DNA from: Begonia masoniana
Lineage: Eukaryota > Streptophyta > Magnoliopsida > Cucurbitales > Begoniaceae
Direction: 5' to 3'
DNA length: 64,000 nt
Assembly (NCBI GenBank): GCA_022432975.1
Contig: CM039509.1
Span: 8,619,075 to 8,683,074 of the forward strand
Program-made: the position numbers and the translations under genes
Notes under the pieces: model-generated
Database searches by the model: none
What the model saw: the letters and a program-made list of their open reading frames with translations, nothing else
Told to the model about the DNA's origin: nothing
In this document: positions 57,362 to 64,000 of the stretch, piece after piece
Position numbering within the stretch: position 1 is the stretch's first letter
Layout: each line of letters starts with the position of its first letter

Positions 57362-59183
57362 TTTGGTATCAGAGCCTCGGTTAGCTCTCTGGTTTGTTAT
57401 TTAGTATTTTCTGTCATTTGTTTGTGTTGATTTCTGTGCTGTTGTTTTGTGTCATTTGTGATCTGTTTTGCTAACAAATAAACCATATTGCTTGAGCTAA
57501 CTTTCTATTGATTAATCCAGCATGTAAGATGGTTTTTGTTAACAAATATGATCTTTTCTTTGTGTGTTTTTCTTGTTGTCTCTGTTTCTGTTGTCATCGT
57601 TATTTTTCTGCTTATTTTGGTTTCTGTTCATTTCTGTGTTTTGAGTCTTATTATTGTCAGCATGTTGTTTTTGGGCTCTCTGTTAACTATGCATAATATT
57701 GTCGTTGAAAGATAACTGCTGTGGATTGGAAACTGCTGTTCTGTTTTGAAAGTGTTGTACAATTTATGAAATCAATTCTGTTGCCTGATCTTTAGTTGCT
57801 GTTAACATCTGCATAGTTGCTGTGATTTGGTGTTTCTGCTGTATGTTTATTCTGCTGACATTGGTTCCATAAGTTAGACACTCTAAGCATGGTATTTTAG
57901 TTGTGTTGCTGTTTCGTTCTCTGTGAAATCAAAACCAGAATTCCTGTTTCACTGTTTTATGTCTCTTCGCTGCTGAAAATTGTGTTTCACCCGAGCATTG
58001 ATCTGTGTTTCAAAATAGTTTTGGCATGAACCTTTTTATTTCTGAAGAATTGGGTTGAGTTCAGATTTACCAAAAAAAAAAAAAAAAAAAAAATCCAGCA
58101 GAGAGGTTTTATTTTAAGAGAACCAGAACTGTTTTCCAAGCTTTCTGAATTTTACTCTACTGCTGCCGAATCCCTTCAAGAACCGAAAACCAAAAATTGC
58201 TGCATATTACTGTGAAGAACATGGTTCAAATTCTACATTTCTATGTCCAAATTTATGAGAAATTTTGTGTTGGTTGGAAAACTCAAATACCAACTCTCTG
58301 TTGATTGAATTCTGTCAAATTCCTCTCATTGCTGGTTTGTGTCTATTGGGTCACTGTTTTAGAGCATCTCACAGGTTTTAAGTTGCTAAAAATTGCAAAA
58401 TCTGGTTATTAGAAAGTCTGAAAAGTGTTTGGAAATTCTATGCTGGAAGGTAATTTGCTAAACTATTTTAGAAGCTATGAAAATCTGATTTCTGGTTGTT
58501 GAGTTTAATTCTTGTTTTTAATGCTTAATTGCTTGCTTAAAATCACTGACCTATGAACATTAGTTCTGTTTTAGCAGCAAGTAAAAATTGGAATTTGATT
58601 GTAGCTTACCATTTGCTGTTTTCGAATTGCTAAAATCTGTGCAGATCGGTTTGCTCATTTTCTGCATACATATTTTGTTTAAGATTCTGTTTATTCTGCC
58701 AAAGTTGGAAAATAATTGGGCTTTACTACTTGTTATATCAAAATGTGTTGCTGCTGCTGTTTTCCTGTTGATAATCATCTTTACAGCAAATATCTTAACT
58801 TATCCAGACTTGAGCATTAAAGAATATTGTCTTAAAACTTGCCTTAACTTGCTGTCATTATTGCTGCTAAGCTGCTGTTGATATTTGTTTTCTGGTTTGA
58901 TTATTCTGGGTGTTCCCTTATGTTTAGCTTTATGTTTTGTTACCTTTTCAGCGTGATGGCTTTGACTTTGAAGCATGAATCATAAACTTCATTAAAATCA
59001 AATTGCTGCTTGATTCTGTTTATGTTCAAAACTGTTTTCTGGGTCTTTATGTGTTGTTGTTCAAATTGTGTGTCTGAAAGTGGAGTCCCCAAGGCCAATA
59101 AATTGGTTTAAATCCGAGGAGTATTATTGTTGCAATTGGTATTTTTATTCTGCTGTTTTTAGGACAAGTCTTTGCTGTTTTCT
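57362..59183 (+). other. F4 leader with primer-binding site
   Basis: TGGTATCAGAGC at 57364-57375 is the exact tRNA-iMet primer-binding site. The 1.8 kb up to gag is rich in T and in TGCTG/CTGTT motifs, without a recognised gene, and contains an A22 run near 58071-58092. Long untranslated leaders are common in large plant gypsy elements. Confidence 0.8.
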
Positions 59184-60428
59184 ATGACAATGTATAGGGA
59201 AAGTTCTTCTAAGTATTATCCTAGCCGTCCCAACTTTGGTCCTCAGCCTAGACATGAATATACATCCAAGTTTGAGGAACATTCAAGGGATGAAATTAGG
59301 ATGAGGCCTAGAGTTGATTACCGACCAAACTGAGAACCAAATTTTGAACCTAAACCAAATCGAAGGACTTTCTATAGCCATTTGGATATTGCGGAACCAT
59401 ATAATGATTTCTTACCAAATTTTAATGGCCGTTCAAAAGATTACAATAATTGGATAGCAAAAGTAGAGGAATTGTTTGAGCTTAATGATATTTCAGAGAG
59501 AAGCAAAATCAAGCTAGCTGCTTCTAGTCTCACCGGGGATGCTAGATTGTGGTGGGAAGAAATTAAGATGAAAGAAAGGACGAAGGGCGAAATTTGCACT
59601 TGGAGGTTAATGAAGAGACTATTGAAAAAAGAATTTGCCCCAAGCCCACAAGAGCAAGACTATTGTTACTATCCAAAACCACTTCAAGAATACATACCAA
59701 ATATAAGGGCCAAAAACCAAAGAGTAAGGGAAAGAAATAGGACCAACTATGAGTATCCACCAAGCCTTCAATTGAGCAAAAATAAAATGGATGAGTTGTA
59801 CGAAGGTTTGCTGAATATAAGGAATAATCTTGAAGTGTTGTCCAAAACCATTAATGCCTCTTATGATCAAAAAGTGTATAATCGGGTGGAAGTTATAGAG
59901 AAGAAATTTGTAGAGCCATCACCTCCCTTAGCCTTAACTCAAGTTGAAATTATTGAAGGATCTCATAGCCTAGAAGAAGAAGATAATGAGATGGTAGAAG
60001 AAGAAATTATCTACCCCATGGAAGGTCCATTACTTGAATTGAATGAAGTCTTGGAAAAAGAAAAAAAATTGGACTATGAATCGGATGAGCAAGAGGGTGA
60101 TGAGCGGTTGGAAATTCTAGAAGGAAATTGTGTAGAATCCCCTACCCCAATCGGTTGCATTGAAAATTTTGGAGTTATGGATCATGTTGAAGAATGCTTG
60201 GATTGTGAGGTCAATTTATTAACAACAAGTTTGCAAACAAGAAGGTTGATGGAAGAGACCCTTACTAAGAAAGAAACCCTATGTGCAATGTATGCACTTA
60301 ATCCTTTTTCCCAAACTTATCAAGAGACCTACCAAATAGAAAGGAGCTACCTAGACCCATTTTTAATCCAAATCGAGAGTGTCTCGTATGCCTTGAAAAT
60401 TATTGGATTCCCATATTTGCCTCAATGA
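59184..60428 (+). pseudogene. F4 gag with one in-frame stop
   Basis: The frame starts at ATG 59184 and is in phase with the open frame from 59382. A TGA at 59331-59333 (codon 50) interrupts it; translation from the next Met gives 348 residues. Residues after the stop hold the retrotransposon gag domain: LPNFNGRSKDYNNWIAKVEE, then LAASSLTGDARLWWEEIK. A long acidic region follows (EEEDNEMVEEEIIYPMEGP). No zinc knuckle is seen. The last codons overlap the ORF2 start as ATGA (60425-60428). Gag would form the particle shell; this copy needs stop readthrough or starts downstream. Confidence 0.8.
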
Positions 60429-62188
60429 CCAAGGATGGAAAAATTTGTTTGAACACCATGGAACATCCTATTTCCTTCAATATGATTCCAAAGGATGAAT
60501 TTTCTAGTAAGGCCGTGAACAATAAAACGCCCAGGTATGTACCACAAAACTCTTTAATTTCTTGGATTTTTAGAATTGGTTGGGATAACAATTATATTTT
60601 GTGGTGTGATAAAATTTCTTGTATGCATCGCATCATTGAAAATGTTGATGTTTACCCTATTTTAAAGAAACTGTTTTTGGGTATGAAAAGGTCATGTGGT
60701 AAAGCTTTGGAAAATTATGTTATGCATGATAAATTGAACATAGATCTTTATTACCTATTCTTTTCATGGCATTATTTTCTTTGGTTCTTAAAGATTATTC
60801 TACTCATGAATGGCATGAAACTAGTTGATAAGTTCAGATTTTTAAGGTTCAAAACTCTTTATTTTGAGAAGAAGCAGTTTGAAAATGAGAGTATGAAAGA
60901 ATTTTCTTTGCTGTTTTTCTTCAGGCAAGAAAAGGAATGCTTAATATGCTGTTTTTACATGGGAGATATGCAATGGAAATTCTGGTTTAAAAACATGATA
61001 CCCGAAATGAGCTTTATTGAACTTGAAATTTGTTATGTGCTAGCTAAGTTCATTTTTATTTGGAAACCTTTGCATAAATCTCTCTTTTATAAGCTAAACA
61101 TTGAAGAAGAATTTGAAAATCATGACAATTATTTTGTGAAAAGGATATTGATTTGGGATAAGAAAGAAGTCGGGTTGATGTTAGATATACATAGTTTTTA
61201 TAATTCTTTCTTGAGCCTAACCCAAGTTACTTCTTATGCTTTGAAAGAAGAATGTTTTTCCTTTATATTTTCATGGATGAAGGATGGGAAGAGTTCCTTT
61301 GGAACCTCATGGCTTCCTAACCTTTTTACGAGGAACAACCTCATTGAAATAGCCAAGGAGGTATGTGGTACTTCAACTACAAGGTATGTAACCTCCAATC
61401 ATTTAATCTTTTGGATATTTAGGATTGGTTGGATTGAAGTTAGTGTTATTGGTATGTATGACAAAATTTTTCTGGTTCTTATTACATTTGTGGATTGCAT
61501 TATTGACTTATCTTTATCTATGCTTGATTTCGAAGTTATGAAAAGGACTAGGAAAAGAAATGTTGCTACTAAATATGTTGATACCTATTTTGAGGAATTA
61601 ATGAATCCTAACTCACTTGTTTGTTCAAAAATGTGCATCTTTTCTTTTGAGAGGATAAAACTTGAATGTTGTGATAAGCTTGGTATAATTGATATGAATA
61701 AATCTTGCTTACAAATTATTAGCCATGAACTAACCATGTTTATTTGGTTGACCCGAAAATATTATTGGTGGCTAAAAGGTTTTCAATTAATTATCTTGAT
61801 GGACAAGTATATTGTGTCTCTATTAAAGTTCAAAGCCCTTATGAAATCTAGTGTTGAAGAAGTCTACTCCGGGGGGGAGGACGATGGCCTTGATGGGCCC
61901 GACTTATCAGATTTGAGGACAAATCCTCAACAACCTGGGGAGGATGTTGTGCCCCATAGGCCCATCACACGATCACAGGTACATTCGCTTGTTTTATCTA
62001 ATTTATGTGCTTACACACTTTACTCTTTTGCAGGTGACATTTCTTACACCGACTTGGATGGCGTACTCACCGATGTAAAGTGGGAGATGGAAGCTCAAGA
62101 TCCGGAGCAACCGAAGCACGTCATTGCTTGGGAGACAAGGCTTGGAGAACCAGAAGCTCATATGGGAATTTGTCTTCCCGAGCATTGA
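60425..62188 (+). CDS. F4 ORF2, 587 residues, function unknown
   Basis: An intact frame in the -1 phase relative to gag. I recognise no protease, RT, RNase H, integrase or chromodomain. It is rich in Phe, Ile, Leu, Trp and Lys. A module recurs inside it: KDGKICLNT...RYVPQNSLISWIFRIGW (about residues 3-53) and KDGKSSFGT...RYVTSNHLIFWIFRIGW (about 286-336). The SYALK segment just before the second copy matches the SYALK segment at the end of gag, so gag and ORF2 look like one former frame. An acidic stretch (GGEDDGLDGPDLSDL) leads to PHRPITRSQ, a motif near the end of many plant gypsy polyproteins, and the last 81 codons lie inside the 3' LTR. It may be a pol-derived relic or a captured sequence; I cannot tell. 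Confidence 0.6.
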   Translation: MTKDGKICLNTMEHPISFNMIPKDEFSSKAVNNKTPRYVPQNSLISWIFRIGWDNNYILWCDKISCMHRIIENVDVYPILKKLFLGMKRSCGKALENYVMHDKLNIDLYYLFFSWHYFLWFLKIILLMNGMKLVDKFRFLRFKTLYFEKKQFENESMKEFSLLFFFRQEKECLICCFYMGDMQWKFWFKNMIPEMSFIELEICYVLAKFIFIWKPLHKSLFYKLNIEEEFENHDNYFVKRILIWDKKEVGLMLDIHSFYNSFLSLTQVTSYALKEECFSFIFSWMKDGKSSFGTSWLPNLFTRNNLIEIAKEVCGTSTTRYVTSNHLIFWIFRIGWIEVSVIGMYDKIFLVLITFVDCIIDLSLSMLDFEVMKRTRKRNVATKYVDTYFEELMNPNSLVCSKMCIFSFERIKLECCDKLGIIDMNKSCLQIISHELTMFIWLTRKYYWWLKGFQLIILMDKYIVSLLKFKALMKSSVEEVYSGGEDDGLDGPDLSDLRTNPQQPGEDVVPHRPITRSQVHSLVLSNLCAYTLYSFAGDISYTDLDGVLTDVKWEMEAQDPEQPKHVIAWETRLGEPEAHMGICLPEH

Positions 62189-63238
62189 TTTTATGTATTT
62201 TTATTTTAAAACTTATTGGGCAAACATTGGCCTTTTTGTTAAGATTTTATATAACCATGCATGTTAGGCATTTAGGGCTAGATGCTTGGTAGGTTAGATG
62301 TGGCTTGGTTTGGTTTTAATTGGCTTGAGAACCAAAGGAGTGGGTTAATGAAGAAAACCAATTTGCTTTGCATTGAAGAACCGGACCACTTGCTGCTTGA
62401 AGAACCGGGCCGCTACTGCTTATGAAGTGAACCGGGTGAAGTTTTCATTTTGTGAACAAAAGCTCAGCGAAGGAGACCAGAGAAACCGCGGAGCCGACGC
62501 TGCACTCGAAGGAGGGGACCACTTCCATTTTCGGCCCGAATCGCCACTGCATCGTGTCGGAGAAGCTGCCGTGCAAGGAAACCGGCGAGCTGACAGAAAC
62601 CGGGCTACCCTCGAAGCCCTAGCGACAGAGGAATCTCGGCTGTCGGCTGCTCTGTTACTTCTTCCCGCGCCTTCAACGGTTCTCGACCAATTTTCAAATG
62701 TTTCTCCAGCCACTAGGTACTATTATCATCGCAATTGATGTTTGTAGAAATTTGGTTCAGGTAATGAGAACAAGTAGACCGTTTCCCTAAGAGAGGAACC
62801 GAGAAGGAATTTCGCCGACAGGTGAGCTTCGGCTTTGCCGAACAGGAGACAGCCTCCTAGTTCAACAACCCGAGGTTGTTGTTGAACTCTAGCACCACTC
62901 TCCTCTCCTCCCTATCGAGGGCTGGAAACCAGAAGGAGGTGGACAGAACCGGTTCCTCAAGTCGACGCCTTCCTCTGGAAAAGCGTTCTGTCGGAGCTAA
63001 ACATTGGTTAGCTGACCGACTTGAGGTTGTGTAAATCTCTGTTGAATTAACTGGACCACGCCATTCAACTTACACACACTTCACTCACACGACACCAATC
63101 ACACTTAAGTTTCTGTTTGTTCTGCATTTAGCACGTTTGGTTTCTGTTCTTGAGGTCACTCGGCTTGGCCGAGCACTGGAGTAGCTAACGATCTCTTTAA
63201 GCTGTTGCAGGAGCTTATTTATGGCTTGACTCACAACA
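61945..63238 (+). repeat. F4 second LTR
   Basis: 1294 bp, differing from the first LTR by few substitutions and indels, which indicates a young insertion. It is preceded by the polypurine tract and followed by TGGTATCAGAGC at 63241, so it is an internal LTR of a tandem element. Confidence 0.93.
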
Positions 63239-64000
63239 TTTGGTATCAGAGCCTCGGTTAGCTCTCTGGTTTGTTATTTAGTATTTTCTGTCATTTGTTT
63301 GTGTTGATTTCTGTGCTGTTGTTTTGTGTCATTTGTGATCTGTTTTGCTAACAAATAACCATATTGCTTGAGCTAACTTTCTATTGATTAATCCAGCATG
63401 TAAGATGGTTTTTGTTAACAAATATGATCTTTTCTTTGTGTGTTTTTCTTGTTGTCTCTGTTTCTGTTGTCATCGTTATTTTTCTGCTTATTTTGGTTTC
63501 TGTTCATTTCTGTGTTTTGAGTCTTATTATTGTCAGCATGTTTGTTTTTGGGCTCTCTGTTAACTATGCATATATTGTCTTGAAAGATAACTGCTGTGGA
63601 TTGGAAACTGCTGTTCTGTTTTGAAAGTGTTGTACAATTTATGAATCAATTCTGTTGCCTGATCTTTAGTTGCTGTTAACATCTGCATAGTTGCTGTGAT
63701 TTGGTGTTTCTGCTGTATGTTTATTCTGCTGACATTGGTTCCATAAGTTAGACACTCTAAGCATGGTATTTTAGTTGTGTTGCTGTTCGTTCTCTGTGAA
63801 ATCAAAACCAGAATTCCTGTTTCACTGTTTTATGTCTCTTCGCTGCTGAAAATTGTGTTTCACCCGAGCATGATCTGTGTTTCAAAATAGTTTTGGCATG
63901 AACCTTTTTATTTCTGAAGAATTGGGTTGAGTTCAGATTTACCAAAAAAAAAAAAAAAAAAAAATCCAGCAGAGAGGTTTTATTTTAAGAGAACCAGAAC
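63239..64000 (+). other. Second F4 leader, cut by the window end
   Basis: Repeats 57362-58130 with minor changes, including the A-run (about 63943-63963). It shows that another internal region begins here. Confidence 0.9.

Larger units (their letters stand above)
56066..64000 (+). mobile_element. Non-autonomous Ty3/gypsy-like element (F4) in LTR-internal-LTR-internal order
   Basis: LTR 56066-57361, primer-binding site, a 1.8-kb leader, gag, ORF2, polypurine tract CTGGGGAGGA (61935-61944), LTR 61945-63238, then a second primer-binding site and leader that repeat 57362-58130 up to the window end. RT, RNase H, integrase and protease motifs are absent from the complete internal region. The right boundary lies outside the window. 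Confidence 0.85.

Noticed and set aside
57364..57375. tRNA gene fragment
   Set aside because: The match is only the retroelement primer-binding site for initiator tRNA-Met.

Overview
The window is nuclear DNA of a flowering plant, most likely a eudicot. It holds intron-containing plant genes (an ion channel, a plastid fibrillin, two mitochondrial TCA-cycle accessory proteins, a B3-domain protein) next to dense plant-type transposons. I cannot name the species. All functional calls rest on protein motifs and splice signals read by eye; no database search was run.

Layout. 1-4.7 kb: a decayed minus-strand Ty1/copia element, itself hit by a 98-bp LTR-like insertion with target-site duplication (TSD). 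4.7-7.4 kb: a truncated long LTR, a Cassandra-type TRIM piece carrying a 5S rRNA-like sequence, and two related AT-rich MITE-like copies. 8.1-23.4 kb is the gene island: a group I cyclic nucleotide-gated channel (+, seven coding exons, C-terminal frame broken), a B3/DUF313 protein (+), a divergent pair SDHAF4 (-) / KGD4 (+) sharing a 267-bp intergenic promoter, and plastid-lipid-associated protein 14/fibrillin-11 (-, 13 coding exons) whose exons 6-8 lie in a 1.45-kb tandem duplication. 24.4-24.8 kb: hAT and gypsy scraps.

24.8-41.4 kb is a stack of Ty3/gypsy LTRs. A Tekay/Del-like element on the minus strand keeps gag, its primer-binding site, its polypurine tract and both LTRs (one truncated) but has lost pol. 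Its 5' LTR was hit by a second LTR of the same family (F1, TSD ttacc), which was hit by an LTR of another family (F2, TSD caacc). The F2 LTR contains a 2.7-kb array of 71-bp repeats, each with a perfect TGACGTCA palindrome. A third family (F3) follows, with a 300-bp duplication separated by about 500 bp of pure AAG repeat. 41.8-52.5 kb: two F1 solo LTRs and a nested pair of oppositely oriented F2 solo LTRs, each with an exact 5-bp TSD. Three of these four LTRs sit in a decayed minus-strand Helitron. 53-56 kb: a minus-strand gypsy LTR-like block and a replication protein A-like fragment. 56.1-64 kb: a plus-strand non-autonomous gypsy element (F4) in the tandem order LTR-internal-LTR-internal. 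It has a gag ORF and a 587-codon ORF of unknown function that overlap by ATGA in different frames.

The cellular genes are independent units, but SDHAF4 and KGD4 serve neighbouring TCA-cycle complexes from one shared promoter region. The most unusual signals are that pair, the frame-preserving exon duplication in the fibrillin gene, the TGACGTCA array, the compensated GATC-centred palindromes and the hairpin in F1 LTRs, and the F4 ORF2, which shares a repeated module with the end of gag.
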